Of a stretch of 64,000 nucleotides of DNA, positions 1 through 8,616 are shown piece after piece (positions within the stretch are counted from its first letter, which is position 1; every line of letters begins with the position of its first letter). Where the stretch lies: the NCBI RefSeq assembly GCF_900156805.1, contig NZ_FTOQ01000001.1, positions 558,001 to 622,000 of the forward strand, read 5' to 3'. The DNA is from Roseivivax lentus (GTDB taxonomy: Bacteria; Pseudomonadota; Alphaproteobacteria; Rhodobacterales; Rhodobacteraceae). The notes beneath the pieces were generated by a model that was not told the origin of the DNA, did no database searches, and worked only from the letters and a program-made list of their open reading frames with translations. Both the position numbers and the translations under genes were made by a program.

Positions 1-878
1 CCATTGAACCAGATCGCGTCAACGAGGCCCTCGATGGCGCTGTCGAGATCGGCATCCTCGAAGACGATATAGGGCGACTTGCCGCCGAGCTCGAGGGTCA
101 GCGCCTTGCCCTGCCCGGCCGTGGCGGCGCGGATCTTGCGGCCCACCTCGGTCGAGCCGGTGAAGGCGATCTTGTCCACGTCGGCGGCGACCAGCGCCGC
201 GCCGGTCTCGCCATCGCCGGTGACGATGTTGACGACACCTTTCGGCAGGCCCGCCTGACGGCAGATATCGGCGAAAAGCAGCGCCGTGAGCGACGTCCAT
301 TCGGCGGGTTTCAGCACCACCGTGTTGCCCATGGCGAGCGCGGGGGCGATCTTCCAGGCGAGCATGAGAAGCGGGAAGTTCCAAGGCACGATCTGACCGC
401 AGACGCCATGCGCGACGCGGCCCGGCGCATGATCGTCCATCAGCTGCGCGCAACCCGCATGGTAGTAGAAATGTCGCTGCGCGAGGGGCACGTCGATGTC
501 CCGCGCCTCGCGGATGGGCTTGCCGTTGTCGAGCGTCTCGAGCACGGCGAAGAGGCGGGAATGCTTCTGCAGGAGCCGCGCGATGGCGTAGAGATAGCGC
601 GCCCGTCCCGGACCGCCGAGCTTCTCCCATTTGCCCTGCGCGGCGCGGGCGGCGGCCACGGCGCGCGCCACGTCTTCCGCCGTGCCCTGGGTGATCTCGG
701 CCAGCACCTCGCCCGTGGCGGGGCTTGTGGTTTCGAAGGTCGCGCCGGGCGCGGTGAAAGCGCCGTCCACGAAATGCCCGAACCGCGCGCCCTGATCGGT
801 GATCCAGGCCAGCGCATCGCCGGCGGCCTCGGGGGCGGGCCCGTATTCCATGGTCTCGAAGATATCCTTGACGGTCAT
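1..878 (-). CDS. Aldehyde dehydrogenase family protein, N-terminal part (gene runs off the left edge)
   Basis: NAD(P)-dependent oxidation of an aldehyde to the acid. The 292 visible residues contain the ALDH hallmarks: PWNFPLLM and KPAEWTS of the cofactor pocket, the FTGSTEVGR turn and the ELGGKSP glutamate motif. The reading frame reaches the window edge just before the place where the catalytic cysteine is expected, so activity cannot be judged from this piece. The ATG at 878 follows the deoC stop by 9 bases, with a weak AAGG upstream. Co-transcription with deoC suggests oxidation of the acetaldehyde released by deoxyribose-phosphate aldolase, which is an inference from context. Related Rhodobacteraceae proteins are often long (about 780 residues, two-domain); the full length here is unknown. 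Confidence 0.9.
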   Translation of the reverse strand, partial: MTVKDIFETMEYGPAPEAAGDALAWITDQGARFGHFVDGAFTAPGATFETTSPATGEVLAEITQGTAEDVARAVAAARAAQGKWEKLGGPGRARYLYAIARLLQKHSRLFAVLETLDNGKPIREARDIDVPLAQRHFYYHAGCAQLMDDHAPGRVAHGVCGQIVPWNFPLLMLAWKIAPALAMGNTVVLKPAEWTSLTALLFADICRQAGLPKGVVNIVTGDGETGAALVAADVDKIAFTGSTEVGRKIRAATAGQGKALTLELGGKSPYIVFEDADLDSAIEGLVDAIWFN

Positions 879-887
879 GTCCGTGCC

Positions 888-1871
888 TTACGCCATCGCA
901 TGCCGCCAGCTCGCCGAATAGGCGCCGGTGACATGGTGTTCCAGTTGCCGCTCGATATCGCCCAGAAGCGAGGAGGCGCCGAAGCGGAAGAGATGCGGCG
1001 AGAGCCAGTCGCGGCCGAGCTCCTCCTTGATGAGCGCGAGATAGGTGATCGCGTCCTTGGCCTTGGAGATCCCGCCCGCGGGCTTGTAGCCGATGCGGAT
1101 GCCCGTCGCCTCGTGATAGTCGCGGATCGCGCGGATCATCACGAGCGAGACGGGCAGGGTGGCGTTGACACTCTCCTTGCCGGTCGAGGTCTTGATGAAA
1201 TCGGCGCCCGCCATCATCGCGACGAGGCTCGCCCGGGCCACGTTCTGCAGCGTGCCGAGCTCGCCCGTGGCGAGGATCGCCTTCACATGGGCAGGCCCGC
1301 AGGCCTCGCGGAAGGCGCGCATCTCGTCGTAGAGCGCCTGCCAGTTGCCGGTCAGCACGTGGCGGCGCGAGATCACGATGTCGATCTCGGCGGCCCCGGC
1401 GGCGACGCTTTCGCCGATCTCGGCCACGCGGAGATGGAAGGGCGAGAGCCCGGCGGGAAAGCCCGTGGAGACCGCGGCGACGGGAATGCCCGAGCCGTCG
1501 AGGAAGCGGACGGCGGGGGCGATCATGTCGTGATAGACGCAGACCGCGCCCACGGTCAGATCGGGCAGGCCCAGGGCCTCGAGGATATCGGCGCGCACCG
1601 GCTGGCGCGCCTTGGCGCAGAGGCGGCGGACCCGGCCCTCGGTATCGTCGCCGGCGAGCGTCGTCAGGTCGATGCAGGAGATCGCCCGGGCGAGCCAGGC
1701 CGCCTGGTGGTCCTTCTTCACGCTGCGCCGGGCGGGCAGTTGCGCCGCGCGCCGCTCGATCGCCGAGCGGTTGGCATTGGCCCGCATCACCCAGTCGAGG
1801 TCGAGCGGCATGCCGGGGTTCCGCGGCTCGACGGTCTGGGGAAGATGGGTGGCTCTGTTGGCGGTCTGCAT
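888..1871 (-). CDS. deoC: Deoxyribose-phosphate aldolase
   Basis: Class I aldolase that cleaves 2-deoxyribose 5-phosphate to glyceraldehyde 3-phosphate and acetaldehyde in deoxynucleoside catabolism. Both family lysines are present: K227 in FIKTSTGK, the Schiff-base motif, and K263 in GYKPAGG. The protein is 327 residues, longer than the roughly 220-260 of many DeoC proteins because of an N-terminal extension of about 75 residues, as in the eukaryote-like/alphaproteobacterial subgroup. I chose the ATG at 1871: an AGGAGG lies about 10 bases upstream, while the in-frame ATG at 1880 sits directly on that ribosome-binding site. It is followed after 9 bases by an aldehyde dehydrogenase gene, forming a deoxyribose-degrading pair. 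Confidence 0.95.
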   Translation of the reverse strand: MQTANRATHLPQTVEPRNPGMPLDLDWVMRANANRSAIERRAAQLPARRSVKKDHQAAWLARAISCIDLTTLAGDDTEGRVRRLCAKARQPVRADILEALGLPDLTVGAVCVYHDMIAPAVRFLDGSGIPVAAVSTGFPAGLSPFHLRVAEIGESVAAGAAEIDIVISRRHVLTGNWQALYDEMRAFREACGPAHVKAILATGELGTLQNVARASLVAMMAGADFIKTSTGKESVNATLPVSLVMIRAIRDYHEATGIRIGYKPAGGISKAKDAITYLALIKEELGRDWLSPHLFRFGASSLLGDIERQLEHHVTGAYSASWRHAMA

Positions 1872-2020
1872 GGGATGCATCCCTCCTGTCTGGTTCCATG
1901 GATTGCTCGCATGCGGACCGCGCAAGGGCAAGACATGCCGCGCCGTCACGGGACGGGGGAGGTTCGGACCCGGCATCGAGCCGGGCCCGAACCTGCGAGA
2001 GACGCTGCCTCTCGCGCTCT

Positions 2021-2040
2021 CCGGAGGTATTTCTGGTCCG
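2021..2040 (+). repeat. Dispersed intergenic motif, copy 1 (GGAGGTATTTC core)
   Basis: Matches the reverse complement of 2326-2345 at 18 of 20 positions and shares the core GG-x-GGTATTT with a third intergenic site near 51860. Similar GGTATTTGG-type intergenic motifs are common in Rhodobacteraceae genomes as far as I recall. Function unknown. Confidence 0.5.
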
Positions 2041-2325
2041 ATCGTGAGGGGCGCGGCCCTGCTGGTCCCGGCATGGGACCTGAGGGTGGTCTGGCCGGGT
2101 GGGCAAAGGCGGCACCCGGGTCCTTTTCCTTCAGCAGGTGGATTCGCGCGGAACGCCGCAGGTCGGTTTTGGGGTATGCGGGCCGGCCCTGGTCGGGGAA
2201 ACGCCCCGTCCTCGCGTGAAGGACGGGGCGGGGCGCGACATCGTAACGACCGTACATGGTCATCGGCGCTCCCGCCTGTACCGCGAGAGCAGCGTCTCAG
2301 ATCGTTCTTAACCAAGTGTTACGAC

Positions 2326-2345
2326 CGGACCGGAAATACCTCCCG
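2326..2345 (-). repeat. Dispersed intergenic motif, copy 2 (inverted relative to copy 1)
   Basis: Read on the minus strand it gives CGGGAGGTATTTCCGGTCCG, differing from copy 1 at two positions. It lies between the aminotransferase and deoC, about 300 bases from copy 1 and in the opposite orientation. Confidence 0.5.
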
Positions 2346-2398
2346 CCGGAGGCATCACCGGAGACCGGGGCCCTCAGGCCACGGGCGACATGACATGG

Positions 2399-2418
2399 GC
2401 AGGCGCCGCGGCGCCTGC
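2399..2418. terminator. 20-base perfect palindrome beyond the aminotransferase gene, possible terminator
   Basis: GCAGGCGCCG is followed at once by its exact reverse complement. It lies 10 bases past the stop of the minus-strand aminotransferase gene, where a terminator or mRNA 3' end would be expected, but has no U-tract on the minus strand. It could instead be a protein-binding site. Confidence 0.35.
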
Positions 2419-2427
2419 TCCGCCGGA

Positions 2428-3612
2428 TCAGCAGCCGACGTCGATGATGGCGCGGGCGAGTTTCGGGATCGTCTCGGCGTTCAGGCCGGCGATGTTCATG
2501 CGGCTGTCGCCCACCATGTAGATGCCATGCTTCTCGCGCAGCGCCTCGACCTTGTCCGGCCCGACGCCCAGCCGCGAGAACATGCCGCGGTGCTGGGCCA
2601 GGAAACCGAAACGGTCCGAGCCGGACAGATCGCGCAGTTCGCCCGCGAGCTGTTCGCGCAGCTTCAGCATGCCGAGGCGCACGTCCTCGAGCTCCGCCTG
2701 CCAATCGGTGCGGAGCGCGTCGTCCCCCAGCACCATCAGCACCAGCCGCGCGCCGTGATCCGGCGGGAAGGAATAGTTCTGGCGGTTGAGATAGGCCAGC
2801 GTGTCCTGGTTGAGCTTGTGGCGGCCCTCTTCATGGGCGACGGCCATCAGGCAGCCGGTGCGTTCGCGGTAGATGCCGAAATTCTTCGAGCAGGAGGCCG
2901 CAATCAGCGTCTCGGGGCAATGCGCGGCGATGAGGCGCGTGGCGGCGGCATCGTCGTCAAGCCCGTCGCCGAAGCCCTGATAGGCGATGTCGATCATCGG
3001 CACCGCGCCTTGCTTGTTCAGAAGATCGGCGACCGCCTGCCATTCCGATATGTTGAGATTGGCGCCGGTGGGGTTGTGGCAGCAGCCATGCAGCAGCACC
3101 ACGTCGCCCTTCCGGACTTGGGCAAGGTCCTCCATCATGCCGTCGAAATCGACGCCGCCCGTCACCCCGTCGAAATAGCGGTAGGTGGTGAAGGGGATGT
3201 CCATGTGCTTCAGGATCGACAGGTGGTTGGGCCAGGTCGGGTCCGACACGAAGACGCGGGCCTCCGGGTTGGCCATGCGGATGAGATCGAAGGCCTGCCG
3301 CACGGCGCCGGTGCCGCCGGGGGTCGCGACCTTGGCGACCTTGCCCGCGGGCACCGCATCGCCCAGGACCAGCGCCGCCATGCGTTCGCCGAAGAGCGGA
3401 TCGCCCGCGAGGCCGGTATAGGCCTTCGTGGTCTCTTCTTCCCAGAGCTGCTTTTCAGCTTTCTTGATGGCGCGCATGATCGGCGTCTTGCCGTCCGCAT
3501 CCTTGTAGACGCCGACACCGAGGTCGATCTTGTCCTCGCGCGGATCGTCCTTGAAGGCCTGCATCAGGGCCAGGATCTTGTCGGCGGGTTGTTCCTTGAG
3601 ATGTTCGAACAT
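2428..3612 (-). CDS. tyrB: Aromatic amino acid / aspartate aminotransferase (class I, PLP)
   Basis: PLP-dependent transamination between aromatic or dicarboxylic amino acids and 2-oxo acids, in the cytoplasm. The 394-residue protein aligns by eye with the AspC/TyrB subgroup Ia: ATPGGTGAVRQAFD phosphate region, HGCCHNPTG, DIAYQGFGDG, and the PLP lysine K243 in SCSKNFG. The C-terminus keeps SRMNIAGL with the substrate-carboxylate arginine. The ATG at 3612 shares its A with the stop of sseA (TGATG), so the two are translationally coupled. Whether aspartate or aromatic substrates are preferred cannot be told from sequence alone, so the symbol is tentative. Confidence 0.9.
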   Translation of the reverse strand: MFEHLKEQPADKILALMQAFKDDPREDKIDLGVGVYKDADGKTPIMRAIKKAEKQLWEEETTKAYTGLAGDPLFGERMAALVLGDAVPAGKVAKVATPGGTGAVRQAFDLIRMANPEARVFVSDPTWPNHLSILKHMDIPFTTYRYFDGVTGGVDFDGMMEDLAQVRKGDVVLLHGCCHNPTGANLNISEWQAVADLLNKQGAVPMIDIAYQGFGDGLDDDAAATRLIAAHCPETLIAASCSKNFGIYRERTGCLMAVAHEEGRHKLNQDTLAYLNRQNYSFPPDHGARLVLMVLGDDALRTDWQAELEDVRLGMLKLREQLAGELRDLSGSDRFGFLAQHRGMFSRLGVGPDKVEALREKHGIYMVGDSRMNIAGLNAETIPKLARAIIDVGC

Positions 3613-4469
3613 CAATCGTCTCCGGTTGCGACGGGCAGGGTGGGGAACTGGCCCCATTCGGACCACGAGCCGTCATAAAGGGAATGGTCGTGCTTGCCGA
3701 AACGCTCCATGGCAAGCGACAGGATCGCGGCGGTGACGCCCGATCCGCAGGTGGTGATGGCGGGTTTCGCCAGATCGACCCCGGCGGCCTCGAAGGCGGC
3801 CTTCAGATCGGCGGTGGCCTTCATCGTGCCGTCCTGGGCCAGCAGCGACGCGTAATGCACGTTGCGCGAGCCGGGGATATGGCCCGCGCGCATGCCCGCG
3901 CGCGGCTCTGGTTCCTCGCCGCGGAAGCGGCCCGGGGACCGGGCGTCGATCACCTCGTGATCGCCGAGTTTCGCCGCCGAGGAGACCTGCGTGACATCGC
4001 GCACCATATGCGCCTGCCGCCGCACGGTCATGTGGCGGTCGCGGATCACCGGGGGCATGTCCTCCACCGGGCGTCCCTCGGCCTGCCATTTCGGAAAGCC
4101 GCCATCCAGCACGGCGATGTCCGAATGACCCATGAGCCGGAACAGCCACCAGATGCGCGCCGCCGAGAACATCCCCGCGCCGTCATAGACGACGACCTGA
4201 TGGCCGTCGCCCACACCCATCGCGCGCATGCGCGACATGAACTTCTCGGGCGGGGGCGCCATGTGCGGCAGGTCGGAGCGGGCATCGCTCAGATCGTCGA
4301 TATCGACGTAACGCGCGCCGGGAATATGCGCGGCCTCGTATTCGGCGCGGGCGTTGCGCTTCATGTCGGGCAAGTACCAGCTCGCGTCGAGGACGCGCAG
4401 ATCGGGGTCCTTCAGATGCGCGGCGAGCCAGTCGGTGGACACCAATGTGCGGGGATCGTCGTCTGCCAT
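3612..4469 (-). CDS. sseA: 3-mercaptopyruvate sulfurtransferase (two-domain rhodanese)
   Basis: Transfers sulfur from 3-mercaptopyruvate to a thiol acceptor or cyanide. The 285-residue protein has two rhodanese domains, an inactive N-terminal one (about 10-130) and a catalytic C-terminal one (about 155-280), with catalytic C241 in TTCGSGVTA; CGSG at the active-site loop is typical of mercaptopyruvate rather than thiosulfate sulfurtransferases. I prefer the ATG at 4469 (MADDD), preceded by GAGGT, over a GTG at 4490. It overlaps the downstream aminotransferase by one base. Transamination of cysteine gives 3-mercaptopyruvate, so the pairing with an aminotransferase is chemically sensible (inference). 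Confidence 0.93.
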   Translation of the reverse strand: MADDDPRTLVSTDWLAAHLKDPDLRVLDASWYLPDMKRNARAEYEAAHIPGARYVDIDDLSDARSDLPHMAPPPEKFMSRMRAMGVGDGHQVVVYDGAGMFSAARIWWLFRLMGHSDIAVLDGGFPKWQAEGRPVEDMPPVIRDRHMTVRRQAHMVRDVTQVSSAAKLGDHEVIDARSPGRFRGEEPEPRAGMRAGHIPGSRNVHYASLLAQDGTMKATADLKAAFEAAGVDLAKPAITTCGSGVTAAILSLAMERFGKHDHSLYDGSWSEWGQFPTLPVATGDD

Positions 4470-4536
4470 AGGCACCTCGGTTTGCGTCACTCGCGGGTTG
4501 TCTCCGGCTTAGTGCCAAGCCGGGCGGGAGGCAAGT

Positions 4537-5010
4537 TCAGCCATGCTCCTTCAGGAGGCGCGCCTTCTGGCGATCCCAGTCGCGCTTGGCGGCGGTCTCG
4601 CGCTTGTCGACGGTCTTCTTGCCCTTGCCGAGCGCGATCTTGATCTTCGCGATGCCGCGATGATTGAAATAGAGCACCAGCGGCACCAGCGTCATGCCCT
4701 TGCGCTGGGTCTCGTTCCAGAATTTCGCAAGCTCGCGCTTGGAGACCAGGAGCTTCCGGGGGCGCCGGTCCTCGTGGCCGAACATCGCCTGCTCATAGGG
4801 CGCGATATAGGCGTTGATGAGCCACAGCTCGCCATCCTTCACCTCGGCATAGCTCTCGGCGATATTGGCCGAGCCCTGGCGCAGCGACTTCACCTCGGAG
4901 CCCTGCAGGACAATTCCGCATTCCACATCCTCCTCGATCGCGTAATCGAAGCGCGCGCGCCGGTTCTCGGCGATCACCTTGTAGTTCGGATTGTCCGGTT
5001 TCTTGGCCAT
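4537..5010 (-). CDS. smpB: SsrA-binding protein
   Basis: Binds tmRNA and delivers it to stalled ribosomes for trans-translation. The 157-residue protein has the whole SmpB fold: the N-terminal core beginning [15 protein letters not shown], the conserved [13 protein letters not shown] strand, the AYIAPYEQA segment, and the basic C-terminal tail with GKKTVDKRE and [12 protein letters not shown] that inserts in the mRNA channel. Length is normal for the family. It is apparently monocistronic between sseA and the antiporter gene, and no ssrA gene is visible in this window. Confidence 0.98.
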   Translation of the reverse strand: MAKKPDNPNYKVIAENRRARFDYAIEEDVECGIVLQGSEVKSLRQGSANIAESYAEVKDGELWLINAYIAPYEQAMFGHEDRRPRKLLVSKRELAKFWNETQRKGMTLVPLVLYFNHRGIAKIKIALGKGKKTVDKRETAAKRDWDRQKARLLKEHG

Positions 5011-5078
5011 GGGTGCTGGGGCTACCGTCTTCGCGTCGATCTGTCCATGGGCGGGATATAGGCGCGGCGGGCGCGGAA

Positions 5079-7592
5079 TCAGCCCTTGGCCGCGCGAATC
5101 TCGTCGAGATAGGGCACCTTGATGCTGCGTTTCTCGGCGCTTTTGGCCACCGCGTCCTGCATCGCCTTCGATCGGCGCAGAAGCCGGCGGAAGCGTTGTT
5201 CATCGAGCGCCAGAAGCGTGCAGGGCGCAATCGCGCGGACCTCGGCGCGGCGGGCCGATTGGGTGAGCATCGCGAGCTGGCCAAAGAGCTCGCCCCGGCC
5301 CAGCCGGTAGGCGATGCCGCGCGCGCGCAGCTCGACCGCGCCCGAGGCGATGAAATAGACCGTGTCGGCGGCGGAATTGCGGCTGACGATCACATCGCCC
5401 TCGGCGGCGTAACGGGTGACGAGCGCCTTCGACAGGCGCTGCAGCGTGGCCTCGTCCAGCTCCGAGAAGAGCGGGAATTGCCGGGCGATCTCGGCCTTCT
5501 GCAGCACGATATCGAGGGCGGGGCGCTTTTCCTCCTGCGCCATGCGGCTGGCGAGCCGTTCGCTGAGATCGGTGTGCAACTCGACCCCGATCAGCCCTTC
5601 CTCGAGCAGCTCGTCATATTCGCGCTTCTCGAGGCGCAGCGCGGTGCGGCGGATGAAGCGGCGTTCCAGCTCCTCGGCATAGCCCGGATATTGCAGGCGC
5701 AGACCGTCGAGGGCCTGGTCGACCATCTCGACCCGCCGGGCGAGGAGTTCGTGCAGCAGGTCCGCGACGCGCTTGCCGTGGATCCGGCGGATGCGGCGAT
5801 CGATGAACCCGTCGAGATCGCGCAGCACGAGCCCCTGCAAGAGCAGCACCTCGAAGCGGTCGGCGGTCAGGCGCGACAGCGGGCGGGTGATCTTCAACCG
5901 GTTGAAGAGCCACACCGCCGCGCGGAACGAGGTGTTCAGCCCCACCGCCTCGCGCGCCGCGCGCCGGTAGCCCGTGCGGCCCGACTGGCGCGCGGCCTCG
6001 ACAAGGCGGTCGATATCGCTGAGCACCCGGTCGGCAAGCCGGGTGGAGACGGCGCGTTCGCGGAAGCGTTCGATCACGATGTCCCGCTCGGCCGAGGCCA
6101 GCGCCACGAGACCGAGCGTGATGCGGTCGCGGTCGAGCACGTCCTCGGAGGTCTCGGCGGCCTTGACCGCGCCATCGAGCCGTTCGCCGAAGGCCTTCGC
6201 TTCGGAGCGCACGGTGTCGTGGCTCAGATCGTAATTCTTGGTGGTCTGGGCCACGTCCTCGCGCACGGTCTGGAGCGCCACGGCGATGACCTGCTTGGCG
6301 AGGGCCGCATCGAGGGCCGACAGTTTGTCGAGGCCGAGCCGCCCGATCACCCAGCGCAGGCTGGAGCCCTGCACGACGAGCGTGAAGAGCGTGTAGCCGG
6401 TGGCGAGGATGCCCACCATGCGCCGCGTCTCGGGCGGCACGCGCAGGCTTTCGGTGACCGCGAGCGCCAGAACCAGCGTCACCGCGCCGCGCAGCCCGCC
6501 CCAGAGGATCGCGGCGCGGTAGGGCCGTTCCACATTGGGCGAGAGGCGCAGGAAACTCAGCGTCGGCAGGAGCCCGAAGAGGATCACCGCGCGCGCGGTG
6601 AGGGCGGCCAGCGCCACGAAGAGAATGAGGCCAATATCGACGAGCGTCACGTCGCTCAGAAGCCGCGGGATCAGCAGCGCGGCCAGCACGAAGATCAGCG
6701 CGCCCGCCCAATGCGCCAGCAGTCCCCAGACCTCGCGCATGTTGGCCCAGCTCGTGGGGCTGATCGCGCCCGGTGCGGTGACGGTCACGGTCATGCCCGC
6801 GGCGACGACGGCAATGACGCCCGAGGCGCCCAGAATCTGCTCGGCGGCGATATAGGCGAGGTAGGGCAGCGCTACGGAGATGGAGATCTGCGCGGCCTCG
6901 TGCCGGTCCAGGAAGGACATCAGGAAGACCATCGCGCGGGCCAGCACGAGGCCCACCGCGGCGCCGCCGAGGATGAGGCCCGGAAAGCGCAGGATCGCAT
7001 CCTGCCAGGACGGGTCCGGCACCCCGCGCATCACGAAGCCCATGAGCAGGCCGAAAAGCGCGATGGCGGCGGCATCGTTCATCAGGCTTTCGCCCTCGAT
7101 GATCCGCGCCAGCCTGCGCGGCGCGGCGATGGAGCGGAAGATCGAGACGACGGCGGAGGGGTCGGTGGTCGAGACGATCGCGGCCAGCAGCAGGCAGGCC
7201 ACTAGGTCGATCCCGCTGACCCAGGACAGCGACAGCCCCACGAAGATCGTCGAGAAGAACACCGCGACCACGGCAAGAACGAGGATCGGCACCCAATCGT
7301 CCGCCATCCGCCGCAGGTTCATGCCGAGCGTGACCTGGAACAGCAGCGTCGGCAGGAAAACGTAGAGGAAGACGTTGGAGCGGATCGGGAAATTCAGGAT
7401 CGCGTTGGCGATGGGGTTCAGCGCGTCGGTGATCTCGGTGCGCAGGAAGAACGAGGCCGAGACGGCGATGACGATGCCGAGCCCCGCCAGGATGACGGTA
7501 TAGGGCAGCCGTATCCGGGCCGCGAGCGGCTCGGCGATGCCCAGAACGAAGAACAGACCCGCGATGATCGCGGTGATGACAACGACATCCAT
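5079..7592 (-). CDS. CPA1-type Na+(K+)/H+ antiporter with C-terminal cyclic-nucleotide-binding-like domain
   Basis: Inner-membrane cation/proton exchanger. Residues about 1-420 form 12 or so hydrophobic segments with the CPA1 motifs STTDPSAVV and [12 protein letters not shown], which hold the ion-binding aspartates. Residues about 430-690 are a charged cytoplasmic linker, and about 690-830 resemble a CAP_ED domain ([15 protein letters not shown], then [12 protein letters not shown] and RRAEVRA). In the phosphate-binding cassette the usual FGE reads FGQ, so nucleotide binding may be weak, changed or lost. At 837 residues it is much longer than a plain NhaP (about 400-550). It appears monocistronic. 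Its ion specificity cannot be read from sequence. Confidence 0.9.
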   Translation of the reverse strand: MDVVVITAIIAGLFFVLGIAEPLAARIRLPYTVILAGLGIVIAVSASFFLRTEITDALNPIANAILNFPIRSNVFLYVFLPTLLFQVTLGMNLRRMADDWVPILVLAVVAVFFSTIFVGLSLSWVSGIDLVACLLLAAIVSTTDPSAVVSIFRSIAAPRRLARIIEGESLMNDAAAIALFGLLMGFVMRGVPDPSWQDAILRFPGLILGGAAVGLVLARAMVFLMSFLDRHEAAQISISVALPYLAYIAAEQILGASGVIAVVAAGMTVTVTAPGAISPTSWANMREVWGLLAHWAGALIFVLAALLIPRLLSDVTLVDIGLILFVALAALTARAVILFGLLPTLSFLRLSPNVERPYRAAILWGGLRGAVTLVLALAVTESLRVPPETRRMVGILATGYTLFTLVVQGSSLRWVIGRLGLDKLSALDAALAKQVIAVALQTVREDVAQTTKNYDLSHDTVRSEAKAFGERLDGAVKAAETSEDVLDRDRITLGLVALASAERDIVIERFRERAVSTRLADRVLSDIDRLVEAARQSGRTGYRRAAREAVGLNTSFRAAVWLFNRLKITRPLSRLTADRFEVLLLQGLVLRDLDGFIDRRIRRIHGKRVADLLHELLARRVEMVDQALDGLRLQYPGYAEELERRFIRRTALRLEKREYDELLEEGLIGVELHTDLSERLASRMAQEEKRPALDIVLQKAEIARQFPLFSELDEATLQRLSKALVTRYAAEGDVIVSRNSAADTVYFIASGAVELRARGIAYRLGRGELFGQLAMLTQSARRAEVRAIAPCTLLALDEQRFRRLLRRSKAMQDAVAKSAEKRSIKVPYLDEIRAAKG

Positions 7593-7705
7593 GCCCCTGA
7601 GCTAGCGCCAAGAGGGGCCGAGGAACATATCAAAAAGCCGCGACGGGGGCAGGTTGGGCAGGCGCCGGGCAGGCTTTGCGCATGCGTCGGGCAGGGGCGG
7701 GCGTG

Positions 7706-7742
7706 AAAAAGCCACCCCAGCCCTGCGGCGCGGGGTGGCTTT
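7706..7742 (-). terminator. Rho-independent terminator of the EF-hand gene
   Basis: An 11-bp perfect stem (AAAGCCACCCC at 7708-7718 with GGGGTGGCTTT at 7732-7742) followed on the minus strand by a run of five U. It lies 28 bases beyond the EF-hand stop codon. Confidence 0.85.
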
Positions 7743-7769
7743 GACCGGGAAGGTTGTTGTGGTCGGGGA

Positions 7770-8405
7770 TCAGCCGTTGCGGCCGTTGCCGTTTCCGCCG
7801 CCGCCACCATTGCCGCCGCCGCCGCCGTTGCCGCCGCCGCCACCGTTGCCGCCGCCGCCGCCGTTTCCGCCGCCGCTATTGCCGTTGCCGCCGCCATTGT
7901 TGCCGGAATTGCCCTTGGAGGACGCCGTATCGGTGCTGCCCGAGCCGTTGCCGCTGTTGCCGGGGCCGGCCTCGCCCCACTTGGCGTTGCCGCGCTCGCC
8001 GACCGGATCGTCGGAGGAGCGGACCTCGTCCTTGGTGACGTAGCCGTCGCCGTTCTGGTCGAACTTCGCCAGCGCCTCGTTGGCATTGCCGCCGAAGACC
8101 TCGGCCAGCTCTTCCTCGTCGAGGACGCCGTCCTGGTTCACGTCGAGATCCTCGAAGGTGATGGCCTCGCCGGTTTCGGGCGTGCCCGCATTCTTCACCT
8201 CGTCGGGCGTCACCGCGCCGTCGCCGTCGGTGTCGTACTTGTCGAAGGAGGCGGGGCCCGCCTCGCCGAAGGCGGTGACGAATTCGTCCTCGGTCAGCGT
8301 GCCGCTGCCGTCGAGATCGAGGTCGGTGAAGCTCGTGCCCTGCGCGGATGCGCCGGAAGCCAGCGCGATGAGGCTGGCCGAAAGGGTCAGGGTGATGCGG
8401 TTCAT
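7770..8405 (-). CDS. Secreted EF-hand calcium-binding protein with Gly/Asn-rich repeat tail
   Basis: A 211-residue protein with a signal peptide (cleavage near ASA-Q, residue 21) and four canonical EF-hand loops at about 30-41, 58-69, 88-99 and 116-127, each with D at positions 1 and 3, G at 6 and E at 12. Residues about 165-211 are almost only Gly and Asn, including four exact GGGGGN units encoded by four 18-bp DNA repeats (7795-7866). The start ATG at 8405 has GGAGAG upstream. Calcium binding in the periplasm or outside the cell is very likely from the loops. The role is unknown; calcium-dependent adhesion, calcium buffering or a structural role are all possible. It stands alone with its own terminator. 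Confidence 0.88.
   Translation of the reverse strand: MNRITLTLSASLIALASGASAQGTSFTDLDLDGSGTLTEDEFVTAFGEAGPASFDKYDTDGDGAVTPDEVKNAGTPETGEAITFEDLDVNQDGVLDEEELAEVFGGNANEALAKFDQNGDGYVTKDEVRSSDDPVGERGNAKWGEAGPGNSGNGSGSTDTASSKGNSGNNGGGNGNSGGGNGGGGGNGGGGGNGGGGGNGGGGGNGNGRNG
7795..7866. repeat. Four tandem 18-bp units encoding GGGGGN
   Basis: Consecutive units at 7795-7812, 7813-7830, 7831-7848 and 7849-7866 differ by one or two bases each and lie inside the EF-hand gene. The length keeps the frame, so repeat-number change by slippage would alter the tail length without a frameshift. Confidence 0.85.
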
Positions 8406-8566
8406 GTCTGCTCTCCTTGCGTGTTTCGGGCGACCTTGTTTCACACCTGCGCCGGGCTCAAACCATTGGGTCGATGAGCCTGCACCTGCGCGAAAACCTG
8501 CCGGTCCGCCGATGGCATAAGTGGTAAATGCGCCCGGACTTGGGCGCAAAGATGTGAAAACGCGAA

Positions 8567-8592
8567 CGGCCCGCCCAAAATGGGGCGGGCCG
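8567..8592 (-). terminator. Terminator-like hairpin after frcA
   Basis: A 10-bp perfect stem (CGGCCCGCCC at 8567-8576 with GGGCGGGCCG at 8583-8592), 25 bases beyond the frcA stop on the minus strand. The U-tract is interrupted (UUCGCGUUUU), so it is a good but not ideal rho-independent terminator. Confidence 0.7.
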
Positions 8593-8616
8593 CTGGGATG
8601 GGTTTCGGAGGCGGGT

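Larger units (their letters stand above)
1872..2427. other. 556-base intergenic region with inverted repeats, no convincing gene
   Basis: Between deoC and the aminotransferase gene, both on the minus strand. Open frames here look like GC-driven chance frames with no recognisable domain. The region holds a 7-bp hairpin (GCGAGAG at 1995-2001 with CTCTCGC at 2009-2015), two oppositely oriented copies of a 20-base motif around GGAGGTATTTC (2021-2040 and 2326-2345), and a perfect 20-base palindrome at 2399-2418 just beyond the aminotransferase stop. It presumably contains the deoC promoter, but I cannot point to it. Confidence 0.6.

Noticed and set aside
19-2115. Long minus-strand open frame over the aldehyde dehydrogenase and deoC genes
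   Set aside because: It is an antisense or out-of-frame shadow of two recognised genes. The translation is rich in Arg, Gly and Pro with no domain, as expected in DNA of very high GC content.
1946-2263. 105-codon minus-strand frame upstream of deoC
   Set aside because: No ribosome-binding site, no recognisable domain, Arg/Pro-rich composition, and it spans the dispersed repeat.
7795-7866. CRISPR-like or satellite repeat
   Set aside because: The 18-bp units are contiguous, without spacers, and lie in frame within a coding gene; they encode GGGGGN.
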